A stretch of DNA of 52,400 nucleotides, from assembly GCA_051453625.1 (NCBI GenBank), contig JBOZIK010000001.1, forward strand, positions 166,264,990 to 166,317,389, written 5' to 3'. The notes beneath the pieces are model-generated. The model did not search any database, was not told the DNA's origin, and was given only the letters and a program-made list of their open reading frames with translations. Shown here piece after piece: positions 1 through 11,529 of this stretch. The translations under genes and the position numbers were made by a program. The stretch comes from Welwitschia mirabilis (Eukaryota > Gnetophyta > Gnetopsida > Welwitschiales). The first letter of the stretch is position 1. Each line of letters begins with the position of its first letter.

Positions 1-22
1 AGAGAGAGAGAGAGAGAGAGAG
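1..22. repeat. (AG)n microsatellite at window edge
   Basis: Eleven perfect AG units are visible and the tract probably continues beyond the left edge. On the minus strand the tract follows directly on copia integrase-like coding sequence (residues GNHYFL), so the expansion appears to have arisen inside a dead integrase gene. Confidence 0.95.
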
Positions 23-760
23 GAAATAATGATTACCTATTAATGTTTTAATTGGTATTGATCCACATAAACAATAATGAATTAAATCCCTCTACCTTAT
101 GGTTTTCTAATTGACTTTCTCAAATTTTTATCATATGAATTACCAAAAATGCATGCATTACACTTCAAATTCTTCATCTTTAGATCTTTAGAAACTATTT
201 TATGATGACATGTTCGCTTAAATGGTATATGTCCAAGTCTACCATGCCATATGACTCCTTTTAAAGATTCTTTAAAGTTTGCATTTCTACTACTATATGG
301 TAGGAACCGTTTTTTCCAATCCTAGAAGAAATTTCTCTTCCCTTTTAATGTGTTAATGCTCTACCACTCAAGTACATCATCTTTCATTCTAATTAACTTA
401 TGAGATTTGTCTTAGCTTTACTAGTAATATTAATTTTTTTTATCTTTTTATCATTATGATGTACAAACCTTTTTGAATAAATGTTCTAAATGAAAATAGA
501 TTCTATTTTATTCCAAGAATATATAAAACATCTCTAAGTCATAATCCAATTAATTTGTCTAAAGATTTCATCAAATCTATTCCAGTACCTAACATTAATT
601 GTAAATTCCTATTTATCATTCTAATTATACTTTAAAACATTATGCTTAATTAATAAAATAAGTACCTTCTTAGAGTCATATGCTAAGTGACTTGAGTATC
701 CATTATTCACTAGTCTGTAATAGTAGCCACACACAACCTAGTATTTCTACACAACATTTA
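23..760 (-). pseudogene. Ty1/copia pol remnant (protease, GAG-pre-integrase, integrase start)
   Basis: Reading the minus strand gives the copia polyprotein order. At 731-660 a protease-like stretch ends in SSHLAYDSKKVL, but the catalytic DSG is replaced by NNG. At 270-137 there is a GAG-pre-integrase zinc domain with WHGRLGH and, about 30 residues later, CNAC, so the HHCC pattern is largely kept. At 88-23 the integrase start reads DLIHYCLCGSIP then IGNHYFL and runs into the AG microsatellite. Stop codons and frameshifts separate the segments. The family assignment rests on the ordered motifs. In an intact element this part would cut the polyprotein and bind and integrate the cDNA. It is not functional here. 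Confidence 0.8.
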
Positions 761-2019
761 CCTCCACTAGCTTTGTCTCATTCCTTAAGATGTTAACTCA
801 TTTCAACTTCTTCTTCACTTCCCTCCTTCACAAATGTAACATATGATGAAGATTATTTCTCATGATCAAAAGTTTCCAATGCATGCTTTGTCTTCTCTTC
901 CTAATATGCTTTTTATTTTTTTCCCTAAATCCAGTCTTATGGAACTCTAAATTCAGATGTATAGTAGCCATCCACTTAATATATTATGCACTTTATCTAG
1001 CTTTTGCTCTTCTTCCTAGATCTAGAATTTTTGTGCTATTTCATTTAATTATCTCCTTGATTTTATTATTTTAGATTACCATATGCACTTCCATATTTGT
1101 TTACTTTTTAGCCTTATTTTTTATTACCTCTCTTGTAGTTAGTTGTAGCTTCTATAAACCTACTTATTATGCCAATGCACTAGTGCATGTCATAACACGT
1201 ATCAAAATCTACCACTATCTTAGCTAGTGTTTTGAAATTTATGTTCTTTAATTTTTCATAAACTATAGTTTTATTATACTCTAATTAAATTCTGGTATTA
1301 CTTGAGAACTCTTAATTAAGAATGCTTATGTAATGAATTATTATATGTAGTTCTTATCAAGAATCTCCTTGATGCCTTAAATTTTTTTAATTGCTTCTCA
1401 TGCCTTACTTCTTTTCATGTGAACATTATTCATCTTATTTAGAATATAAAGAAGCTTCACACTCAACTTCTTATAAATTTTGTTTACAATGTTTCCATAA
1501 TCTTGTATGTAGATGTCTACTTTTTGTAGCATCTAATGATAGTGCTCATTTATAACTAAAAAGATAGAAGAAGATAATATCTCATTGGTTGCTTTTCATT
1601 TTGCTTGAGGAGTATCATGTGTTGGAGGTGAATTATTATTTATAAATTTACTCATTTTTATTATCAAAATGAGCTATCCATATTGCTTGTCCTTGTTAGA
1701 CTCATCCTCTAAGATATTACCAATGTTTCTATTAATGTTTATTGCCATTTTTACTATTTTTGTTATTCTTTCACTAATATTAAATACCTTAAATTCACTT
1801 GATTTCACACTTTTGGGTTTTTGGTATGCATAAATTTTACTAAAAAAACATCTCTTATGGAGTAGTAAAATAAATGTGAGGTCTAAATTGCTTTAGGTAT
1901 GTCTTTTTGGAATATCACATGTTATGTAGTCTCTAATAAGCAACTAACAATTTATATTATCTGAATAATAATCACATAGCTTAATGAAAACATTAACTCT
2001 ATTAAGTATGTGGTTTAAT
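761..2019. other. A+T-rich stretch, possible decayed copia gag on minus strand
   Basis: No intact gene is visible. Because copia protease lies just to the left on the minus strand, gag would be expected here. A few minus-strand pieces around 1400-1560 (KLSVKLLYILNKM) would suit a gag UBN2-type domain, but the match is too weak to call. The 70-codon plus-strand frame at 862-1074 is hydrophobic and looks like chance. Confidence 0.35.
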
Positions 2020-2420
2020 CAAGATTGTGATAAGATATTAAGCTTATTATAAACTATCAAAATTTTGGAGATACTAAGTTCTAATAAGATATCAAGCCTA
2101 AATTAAGGTGTTGAGCCCAAAAAAAGATATTAAGTGAAAACACACTATTTAGTTTAAAAAAAATCTCAAACTAAAATTAATATAGTAATCTTAAAATAAG
2201 ACACCAATCCTGAAAGGGGTTATTAATCATGAAATAAGATATTAAGCTTGAAATAAGATAGCAAGTCTAAAGCAGGTAGCTATTAATCTTAAAATGAGAT
2301 ATCAAATCCATAAGAAATATCACACTTGAAATAAAATAATAATCTCATGAAAAATATCAAGCGTAAGAATTATGATGCTTAAAATATATCATGCCTAGAA
2401 GATATGATGCTCATAAAAAT
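2020..2420. repeat. Degenerate minisatellite-like array, core ATAAGATATYAAG
   Basis: Variants of the phrase ATAAGATATTAAGC or ATAAGATATCAAGC recur about every 20-60 bases through this stretch, for example near 2032, 2089, 2125, 2235, 2254 and 2297. Spacing is irregular and copies are eroded. It looks like an old short-unit tandem array broken up by mutation. No coding or regulatory role is evident. Confidence 0.5.
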
Positions 2421-2520
2421 TAACAACTATGACACTACATTTTTGAAGACAAAGTTATGATGTTTTAGATTAATCTTTATCAAAATTTCATTCTTGTTTT
2501 TATTTTAATTTCTTCAATAC

Positions 2521-2694
2521 CCTAAGAATTAATTTTTAAGTAATCTTAACCTCTATAATAAATATTTATTCCATAAAAACATTATAAAATCCTAGGTCCT
2601 TCAATTACTATAATAGCCTAAGAATTGATTTTTAAGGAATCTTAACCTATATAATAAAGATTTATTTCATAAAAACATAATAAAATCCTAGATC
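2521..2694. repeat. Tandem duplication, 96-bp period
   Basis: The block beginning CCTAAGAATTAATTTTTAAG at 2521 recurs at 2617 as CCTAAGAATTGATTTTTAAG. Both blocks then run through matching text to CCTAGGTC or CCTAGATC. The offset is 96 bases and only a few substitutions separate the copies, so this is a simple local duplication. Confidence 0.8.
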
Positions 2695-3196
2695 TGAATT
2701 AAAAAAAATCGTGATTCAAATTTTCAAACATCTTTTGTTTCTTCTTAAGTTTCAATGATGCCTAACAAGTTGATGTTAAATATAATTTTATAGCTTTGAT
2801 AAAAAGTTAAAAACATCCATGGTTGATAATGCTAAGTTAACTTCTAAAGAGTAATTTAACAAGAAATATGAAAATTAAAAAATGAAATATGGAGTAATAA
2901 AAAATTCAACAATGATTTAACTATTGTTTGGTTAAAATTTACACATTGAAAGTTTTTTTCTTTTTTTGGTTAGTTTTCTTATTAATTTTTTCTGAAAGTA
3001 ACCTTTAGAAGTGATTGAGATTTTACATTTATTACTATATTTATAAGTGTAATAGCTAAAGTTATAAACCATAGGGCTTCATATATTATACAACTATGGA
3101 GATTTAACTTTTGAAGTTGAGGTTAGATGACCAAGCAAATATTAATTTTCTAAAATGAGATTGGACAATAAATAAATATAAACATATAAAACAAAT

Positions 3197-3210
3197 TTGA
3201 ATGTTAAATG
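3197..3210. repeat. Left target-site duplication of the SINE pair
   Basis: TTGAATGTTAAATG here is repeated exactly at 3761-3774. The two copies bracket the whole SINE pair, not each SINE singly. Confidence 0.85.
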
Positions 3211-3469
3211 GTCAATGACTGCTTACCAGAGTGGTAAGGTCACAGACACATGGACCCAGAGGTCCAAAATTCAAACCCTAACAATGTGAAGAATACAAAC
3301 GAAATAGATTCTGTAAGCCTAGGAGCTACTGGGCATTTGTGTGGCACAAAAATTACCTACCTGCTATCGGCAAAAAATACAAATGGAATAAATTCCATAA
3401 GCCCAAGCACCATCGAGCGTTTGTGTGGTGCAAAATTACCTACCTGCTATCTCTTCTAAAAAAAAAAAA
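3211..3469 (+). mobile_element. tRNA-derived SINE, copy 1 of a dimer
   Basis: The head is tRNA-like. The A-box region reads TTACCAGAGTGGTAAGG (about 3223-3239) and the B-box region reads AAATTCAAACCC (about 3267-3278), spaced as in an internal RNA polymerase III promoter. The body holds two copies of an approximately 85-base unit (AATACAAAYGRAATA through TACCTACCTGCTATC) and ends in CTATCTCTTCT followed by a run of A. Plant SINEs with tRNA heads and A tails move by LINE-encoded enzymes. The short open frame across it carries no protein signal. Confidence 0.75.
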
Positions 3470-3503
3470 TCCTTAATTATTACTAAGATATGTAACATTT
3501 TAA
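3470..3503. other. Spacer between the two SINE copies
   Basis: A unique A+T-rich spacer of about 34 bases separates the A tail of copy 1 from the start of copy 2. No copy of the outer target duplication is present in it. Confidence 0.7.
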
Positions 3504-3760
3504 GTCAATAACTGCTTACCAGAGTGGTAAGGTCACAGACACATGGACCCAGAGGTCCAAAATTCGAACCCTAATAGAGGCAGGGAATACAAACCGAATA
3601 GATTCTATAAGTCCAAGTGCCACTGGGCATTTCTGTGGCATAAAATTACCTACCCGCTATCGACTAGGAATACAAAGGAAATAGATTTCCTAAGCCTAAG
3701 TGTAACTGGGTATTTGTGTGGCCTAAAATTACCTACCTCACTATCTCTTAAAAAAAAAAA
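3504..3760 (+). mobile_element. tRNA-derived SINE, copy 2 of a dimer
   Basis: Closely related to copy 1. It has the same A-box text, and the B-box reads AAATTCGAACCC (about 3560-3571), nearer the tRNA consensus because the central CG is kept. It contains the same duplicated approximately 85-base body and ends in CTATCTCTTAAAAAAAAAA at 3760, immediately followed by the right target duplication. Keeping CG in the B box suggests this copy is the less eroded of the two. No protein is encoded. Confidence 0.75.
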
Positions 3761-3774
3761 TTGAATGTTAAATG
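3761..3774. repeat. Right target-site duplication of the SINE pair
   Basis: Exact 14-base copy of 3197-3210, placed directly after the A tail of SINE copy 2. Confidence 0.85.
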
Positions 3775-5459
3775 AAAAGGAAGAGATCAAAATTGGGATA
3801 CTTATAAATAAGGAATTTATTTTTAAGGCAGTTTTTTGGGGGTTTTCTAAAAACAATGGTTAAGATCATTAATATCAAAATAAATAAATAAAAGAAAGTA
3901 AAACATTATATTAGTTTTATTTTATTGCATATGTAGTTTTCTTAAAACATCAATAGCAAGCAGATGAGTAACATTGTAAATAAGCATAAATGTTTTAAGG
4001 TAATATTAGAATTGGTAATTTTTCAAGAAATTAGAACATGTAAAAGTCTGTAATTGTATTTACTTCTATCTTAATTATTATTTTCTTTATTAGACAGTTG
4101 AAATTCATGTTTTAAATTATGTTTTTTTTTCTATTACTTCTTAGTAACTATGTAAAGTGTAAAAACTTGAAAAGATGCATTCAAAAACTTTTAGATTAGA
4201 TGTTATAATTTTTTCCCGAAAGGAAATAATTCTTAATAGTTCTTATAAATTCTAAAAATTAAAAGAGCTAACTTGATTAGATTTAAGGTGTACATAATTA
4301 GTGGAAGAGTTCTTTAGTAAATAAGGGAAATGCTGATTCCTTTTGAAAAAAATGTTAGTATTATATGATAATACTTCTTAGGATAGATGGTATAGTAGAC
4401 CCATCTTGATAATCAAAATGAAGCAAATGTATATAGATCATATGAAAGACAAAAATAATTCATCACCACCAATAAGTGATAAATCTATTATCATATAAAA
4501 AATAATTAATAAAATTTTGTCTTATTTATTTTTTTAACAAAAATTGAATAGCATTATTAGATGTTATAAAAGTTTAAATCCACATATGATGTTTTGGAAA
4601 CATTCAAGAGAATATTCAATAAGAAATTAGATATATAGTTCATTTATATTCTAAATGAGATCAACAACTTTTCCATGAAAATAAATAAAAGAATTAGAGG
4701 TAGTGAATAAGATTTTAGGATTAAAGAAATTTTCATTATTGACATGAAGTAGTAGTCCATTATAAGACAGGTATAAAACTTACTTGATGTTGAGAAAGAA
4801 TCCACTTTCTATACTAGAATCATGAGAGAAAGTGAAAAAGTAAGATTGAATAAATCTTTTAACAAATAAAAGTGTATGTCTAGTGTAATAGGAAATCATG
4901 CCTACATAATGAACAATGTATATCTAGTGTAAATAAAACATTTTACCACTTAGTGAAAGTAGCATATAAAATCTAGAACTAGTAATTGATGTTGGAATAG
5001 TTGGTTTCAATACATTCTCTAGATGAAGCAGTTGAATTATAACCAAAAAAAATGTTTGATACTCCTATATTGAAATAAAACTTATTATCATTAAATATGT
5101 TAATATAAGAATTATTACATTTTTTGATGAAAAATAATGTATTAAAAAGTAAAATCTATCGATGAAGGAAAAATTTATTTCATAAGTTAAGTAGGAGGTG
5201 AGTTAATGTGCTTGAATGATAGAGAATTAATATATCAGAAGGATAATATTTATAATTTTGAGATAAAGGAATGCATATTTTAATGTTGGGTTAATATATA
5301 CATAATTTGTATAATCTTTTAAAGAAAGTTCTCTAGCATGCTAGATTTGAACATATGTAATTCAAAAAGATATCTTACCTCAAATGAGTTTCTAAAGGTT
5401 TAAAGGTAAATAACATAAGACATAAGATGTGCATCCTAAATAAGATCATGAGATAATAA
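3775..5459. other. A+T-rich stretch without recognised features
   Basis: All six frames are densely interrupted and no conserved motif could be read. Probably very old repeat debris. Confidence 0.5.
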
Positions 5460-5730
5460 AAAATCACTAGGCCAGTGCACCCTGATATGTACATTTGTTT
5501 ACATGTAGTATTGGGTGAGTGCACAAATGTTAAGTGGTTATGGCTATCTGGTGTATGGGTAGTGGTTGTTATGTCTCACCACATGAAGAACTAATCATAA
5601 GCATTAAGAAGTTAATGAACCATCCATCCATGTGGTAGTTAGAAAGTTGACGAAACATCCATCTGTGTGGTAGTAAGGTGACCATAACGCCATAAGAAAG
5701 TTATAATTGATGCACTTTAATGTGTGCGAA
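5460..5730. repeat. GC-richer block with 35-bp tandem duplication
   Basis: This stretch is noticeably richer in G and C than its flanks. Inside it the unit GTTAATGAACCATCCATCCA (from 5611) recurs at 5646 as GTTGACGAAACATCCATCTG, giving a 35-base period. Each unit is followed by TGTGGTAGT. It could be a fragment of an LTR or other repeat. No coding sequence is evident. Confidence 0.5.
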
Positions 5731-6384
5731 TTATGATTAATTGAAAGAATAAGAGATACCAAATATTTTCTTAGTTCTATTAAGTTGTAACTATTTCAAT
5801 TATTTAAGTATTTAAAGAGTCAATTTTGTTTTTAAAAAAAAGCTATAACAACAAATAAGAACTTGCATACTAATAGTGGAGTTAAAATAATAAGATATTG
5901 CTTACTCATAATGGAGAGGTATATTTCTTGAGGTAATTCTAGCAATATCGCAAGATAGAAACCAGACATAACTAAATAATAGTCTTAGACAAACTATAAT
6001 ATAATAATGTTATAGAGTAAATGAATTGCATATTTGTTAATATGTTAAAGAGAAATACTTATATATAAGAACTTACGTGTTTATATTTGATAATAAACAT
6101 TAGATATAATTTTTCATATAATAAATATTCTACTAATACATGATAAAAAACCATGTGATGAATTGTGAATATAACTTTTTATGTGTATTAAATGATTTGA
6201 TGCATCTGTTATTAATATCACTTGTTATAAAATTATCAAAAACTCAAGTAAAGAAAGGGATAGTTTTGGTCCTTATGTAGAGTTACTTAAATGAAAAGAA
6301 GGTCATATATATGAAGTAATATGGGACAAACTAAATAAGATTCTTCATGAATGTTTAGATAGAAAATGAGAAACTTAAATAACT
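5731..6384. other. A+T-rich stretch, possibly upstream part of the LINE
   Basis: No readable gene. If the LINE that follows was full length, its endonuclease domain would be expected upstream of 6385, but I could not recognise it here. Confidence 0.4.
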
Positions 6385-7053
6385 GTGATTCTCTTAAAAT
6401 ATGGCAATAAAAAAGATTTAAATAATTATAGACTCCTTGTCGTTAGCAATATTTTTTCTAAGCTTTTAGGAACTCCATAAAAAAGAAGAGTTTGCAAGTG
6501 GAAAAAGGATAATAAAATGAAAGTAATTTCACAAGCAAGTTTTCATCAAAATCATTCTACCATTAGCCACTTAGTTACTTTTAGTTAGTAATCTTGAAAT
6601 AAGATTTTCATTTACTTTATTAAGATCTCTAAGGCTTATGATTTAGTAGTTTGAGATAAACTATGACAAAATTTATTCAATATAGTATGTCTGGAAATCT
6701 TCTTTATGATGTTCAAAAGTTATTGTTAGATATGATGATGTTAATTCAAAAAAGTCTTTTGAAATGTTGAGTGAAATTGGAGTTTGAATAAAAATATCAT
6801 CTTTCCCATAGCTTGATTGAAATTTTTATTGATGACCTAGAGGAATGGGTACATGATATTTCCACACGTCACTTTATTAACATAGGTGATTTTCTAATAA
6901 ATATTCTCCTTTATGTAGATGATGCCACATTAATTTTTATAACAAAAAGAGGTATGAAAGAGATGCTTTATACTTTTGATGAATCCTGTAATTATTTAAT
7001 TTTGAGAATCAATGTTAATAAACCTATAATCATGTCTTATAGAAGTAGAATCA

Positions 7054-7153
7054 NNNNNNNNNNNNNNNNNNNNNNNNNNNNNNNNNNNNNNNNNNNNNNN
7101 NNNNNNNNNNNNNNNNNNNNNNNNNNNNNNNNNNNNNNNNNNNNNNNNNNNNN
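7054..7153. other. Assembly gap, 100 N
   Basis: Exactly 100 N, the conventional length for a gap of unknown size, inside the LINE reverse transcriptase. Confidence 0.95.
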
Positions 7154-7474
7154 AATCAAAGATTAAAAACATTTTCTTGGTAATAAATTAGTACAGTTGA
7201 TTTCCTTTTAAAAATTATTGGGTTTTCAATGGTTTAGAAATTATGAATTGGATAGATGCATTTATGAAAAAATTATAGGTGATATAAAGGCTCTTTATTC
7301 TTTAACCAACATATGTAAAAGGTTAAGAATTTGGTTTTGAAAAGTTCATAAGAATCTATTTCAAAGAATTGTCATTTTAGTTATTCTATACAAAGTGCAA
7401 CTATAGGGACTAGATCTTTCAAAGAATTTATAGAAATAAATTAAGAATATACAAAAGAAATTCCTATTATTATT

Positions 7475-7484
7475 NNNNNNNNNN
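7475..7484. other. Assembly gap, 10 N
   Basis: Ten N inside the LINE C-terminal region. Confidence 0.95.
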
Positions 7485-7990
7485 TTAAAGGTAATATGTT
7501 ATGTTTAGAGGTCGAAGAAGTTTTTTAAAATTTTGAATTGTGTTTAAAGGCTTCAAAATTTTGAAGGAATTAAATTTTCAAAGGTGGTACTAGATGCATC
7601 TAAAAGTAAATGCTAGGATTTTTAAGAGGGAGAAATGGTTATAGAGGTGAAATATAGAAGTTGCTATTTTTGAAAAAAAATGCAAGCCAAATCTGAAGGA
7701 TCGTTTACCAAAAGAAATTGCAAGACATCACGTTTAAGTTAGATGAAAAGAGAAAATTTTATTTTGATAAGGTTACAGGAGTGAATTATGTTGAAAAATC
7801 CTTTTATTTAATTATTATACTTTTACTTATAATTAGAAGATTAATTATTAAGGTAAGAATGAATAGTCATTATCTTCAAATTGAAATAAGAAAATGTTAA
7901 AATATTTTAAGGGAGTAACAAACATGTGGGGAATGCTTGACTAAAGTTAGTAAAGAAGAAGAACATATTTTTTGTTTAATGCTTTTAAAC

Positions 7991-10900
7991 TTCTTTGTTA
8001 AGAGCATAATAAAACATAATTACAAACAACTTATGTGCTTTGTTTCAATTACCTCCAGTTTATATTAGTCATTGTTTTGAGGCTATGTTCAAATTATTTT
8101 GACTCATAGCTCTTTTTGTTTCATATATCCTATGGATCTTTATAAATGTAATAAAAAACTTCCATTTTAATTTTTAATAATAGTTTTTTTAATTTTGTGA
8201 TAAAATTCTATTCATAAAAATACATGTTGAATGTTTTATAAGACATATTCCATGGAGGATTTTATATCTTATGATGATAAGAGTTAAAGTAAAACATCTT
8301 CTAAGGGGCTAAATATCATGAGAACTACACTAAATTATAAAATTTATGCTAGGGCACTAAGAAGTCACATTGTGATATCATATTTAGGGAAATAGAAGAT
8401 TCTAATAGAAACTTAGTTAGGTGTGCTTGCTAATAAAAGTAGGCTCTTAACATTTAAAATAAAAGGAAAAATAAAATATGATTTGGAAATCTTGCTCATT
8501 GGAATTTTTTCCTGTGTATATTTTTAGATGTCATATGAAATACTAGGCTAGAGTTATTAAGACTGTTAATGGCTTGATGCCCCTTTGCATACCTTTTTTA
8601 TGCATTTTATTTTGCTGTAAAATTTATTGTTTTTTATTTTTATTACCTGGCATTTATAGATCTTGTTCTCATTTGCAGATATATTTGATTAGTTTTATTT
8701 TATAGATTCTTTGGTAGTTTTATAAGGGTTTTTTATTTTTTTTCTATTTTTTAATTTTTATATGAGGTATCTTAAATTCCTTTATGTGTAATTCTTACTG
8801 ATAGAAGTTCTACTGTGTTTTCAATAAAGGCATATTTCATAGGTTTTTTAGGTTCTTTACCATATTTTCCAACGTCTGCTTTTTGGTTTTTGCTAGTTTA
8901 CTAGTTAAATAAATGTTCATCCCTAATTTTTCCCTCTTATCATTTTCACATTTCAAATTAGCTAAACATGTATGAATGATCTTAAAAGAGCTATAAAACA
9001 CTGTAGCTTAAGAAATTAGAGCTAAAGGGCTACAAGATCACTTCTAGATACTTGCTAGATTAATTCTTGTGTCTAAATTCTCACAACCAATTTTAGGACT
9101 AAGATACCTTCATCACCACTAAAAGGAGCTAGTCAGAAAATGTATCTCTACTTGCACTTATTCATCTGCTTCCCCCTTTATGGAATAAACTATGGTTACA
9201 CTTCAAAGTGGGAAAACACCTACAAAGAAAAGGTACTTTGAGTTCATCTTATAGCTATGGCCTTGTGGCTGTAGTGGTTATAGCAAAGTATCTAAATGTT
9301 TCAAAAGGGAAGTGCATGTATTAGTATAATATAATATCTACCATATTTATGTGTAACATTCTTACTGCCCTCGTCTTTTTCAACATAGAATCCCTCTAAT
9401 AAGATGAAGTAAAGCTCCATATCACTCTCTACATGCACCAAGAGTGATTTTTATCTATGCTAATGTATTTTTGCCAATACCACTTGTATTTTTTATGTTA
9501 TTTTTCTTTACTTCCTTTTAGTTGTATTTTTAGACATTATAGGAATTGAGGAAGGTTATAATGATACTTCATAGGGCTTCGTCCTTTGATGCTAATATTA
9601 CAAGTAGATCACTTACTGTCTTAATGTCTTGAGATAATTTCAGATAGAATTTTCCATGAAGCAATTAGTGATTGGACAATGGTTGGTAGTGCTTAGTAAA
9701 TCAATGGTTTTTTGGTGTTAAGAAGCATCACTCATCCTAAATCTCCATAGCTATAAAGCAAAGGTTTATCAAATGGCATAATTTGGTGGTTTCTTTCACA
9801 TATATGAATTTTTTAAAATCTCAGTCATTTTTTATTTCAAGATGATCAATAGTGAATACTTCATTGAATTAGCATGGGTAATTTGCTGAGAGGACTATGA
9901 GCATCTATGGGAAAATGACATAAATTAGATTGTGCTAAAGCACCAAGAGATTCATCCATGATTTAACTCTTTCCTATAGCTCATTTCCCCATTGTGGCAC
10001 ATCTGAGTATTTTCAATCATTCACCACCATGCTTACTTTCTTCTTAGGACCTATGACTATGAGTGTAATGTTGTTTAAAGTTGAAATATAAAAATTACTC
10101 ACTTCTTAACCACATCATGTTTTTAATTAATTATACATTTTGGTTGTTAGTGGACATGTGAAGCCTTACTATTGATGGTGAAATTTGGTTATGCTTGTAT
10201 CTATTATTAATGTATGATAACGTGAAAGATCATCCCATGGATACAAATATTACATGGCCAAATCAAATTTTACCAAATAAACTAGGAATTCCATTTGTAG
10301 TATAGTCCCAATGTCATTCTTTCTGTGGATAAATGTAGTAATATAAAAGAAGGAAACTAGTGCAAATGACTTCTGTAACTGTCACAAAATGGTTCTTTTA
10401 AGTAATAATAAGAGATAGAAAGATAGAAATAAATGTATGTATAATCAATATTGTGAGTTAGGTAATAAGAATATCCATAAGAACCAACATGAACATCTCT
10501 TATGATGACTAAAATCTTTGATAATAATAAACTTGTTCAAATCTTAATCTATAAATGTAATCAATGAAGCTCAAGTGTTTATGAAGACTTTAGGTCCTCT
10601 CAGCTCTTAAAGCTCACTTAATTAGCATGCTAAGTAGGATTTTCAATCCCAAATAACATCAAATAATAGTAGCCAAAGAACTAATATTACTCTGGAACTT
10701 TAGTTAAAATGGTAAATGCATAATGAACGTTAACCCTATTCAAGCATAACAAGTATCAGAAACTATACACATTCAATATCAAAAAGTTAGATTGAGAATG
10801 AAAAGAAATAACAATACCTTTATCTAAAATAACTTCAACCTTACTCAAACATAGTAAGTATGAAAAGCTATACACACTTAATATTAAAAAATCAGATTGA

Positions 10901-11529
10901 TAATGAAAGCTAGATTTTATGACATGAAATGAGTCTACATCAAAGAAAGATAGAAAATACTACAATAAAATGTTATGCTAGACTTAGAGATCTAACTCAT
11001 CATCAAATGAGTAACTTATAAGCTAGACATAATATGAGCTCTCACAATAATCTATAAAAATTACTTATGAAGTAATAATGATTAACTCCTTGACTGATCG
11101 ATCCCATGACTCTCTAACAACCCTAAAAGTAAGGTCAAAATGATCTCTTATACATTAAAGACAGGGTTAAGACTAGGTTTTTTAGTAATTAGCATAAAAT
11201 TTGGCTACCTTCAATCTAGTCACTAATAGATCCAGCTAAATCAGTAGCTAGAGACAACTTCAGAACATAAGTTTGAGGATTTTTTATGTAAAGAAACTAG
11301 TTCCACCACTAGGTTTACTAGTGCCGTCATCTTTCTAAGGATTTTCACCTCTAGTCTCTATCATAATGCTCTAAATTTATCTAAAAATCTGCAAAATGAC
11401 AAGGTGGAAGCCAAGTATCAATAAAGCTAGAGTTAGATAGTCTTAAGCATAATAAATGTTTAAAAGCATAATAAAGCTCAAATGTTTGTACTAAGATGGA
11501 TAGAATAACCTCATGTAAATATCAATTTT
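7991..11529. other. A+T-rich stretch without recognised genes
   Basis: No ordered motif of any family was read in either strand. The reading frames are short. A tRNA-like phrase near 9253-9290 (TGGCTGTAGTGGTTATAGC) resembles an A box but lacks a credible B box. Confidence 0.45.

Larger units (their letters stand above)
6385..7990 (+). pseudogene. LINE (non-LTR) reverse transcriptase remnant
   Basis: Ordered non-LTR reverse-transcriptase motifs can be followed across several frames. First comes DLNNYRLLVVSNIFSK (about 6410-6465, the NYRPI-type block). QASFHQNHSTISHL (about 6530-6575) and KISKAYDLV (about 6625-6655) follow, then SFEMLSEIGV. The frame at 6813-7053 contains FIDDLEEW and the catalytic YVDD at 6912-6923. 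After a 100-N gap the text fits the C-terminal part (KRLRIWF, LFQRIVILVILY). The tail at 7830-7990 reads VRMNSHYLQIEI followed by CGEC, then EEEH, a Cys/His tail. Stops and frameshifts make it inactive. The catalytic Asp pair survives. Its enzyme type could once have mobilised SINEs such as those at 3211-3760, but that link is only inference. Confidence 0.85.

Noticed and set aside
2020-2420. CRISPR-like array
   Set aside because: Units are short, uneven and degenerate with no constant-length spacers, and the genome is a plant nucleus.
3223-3571. Functional tRNA genes
   Set aside because: A- and B-box motifs are present, but acceptor and anticodon stems do not pair and the units continue into SINE bodies with A tails.
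3250-3764. Two plus-strand frames starting MDPEVQNSNPN
   Set aside because: They lie inside the SINE copies and share sequence only because the SINEs are related. SINEs do not encode protein.
9253-9300. tRNA gene or SINE head (TGGCTGTAGTGGTTATAGC)
   Set aside because: No cloverleaf and no B box at the proper distance.
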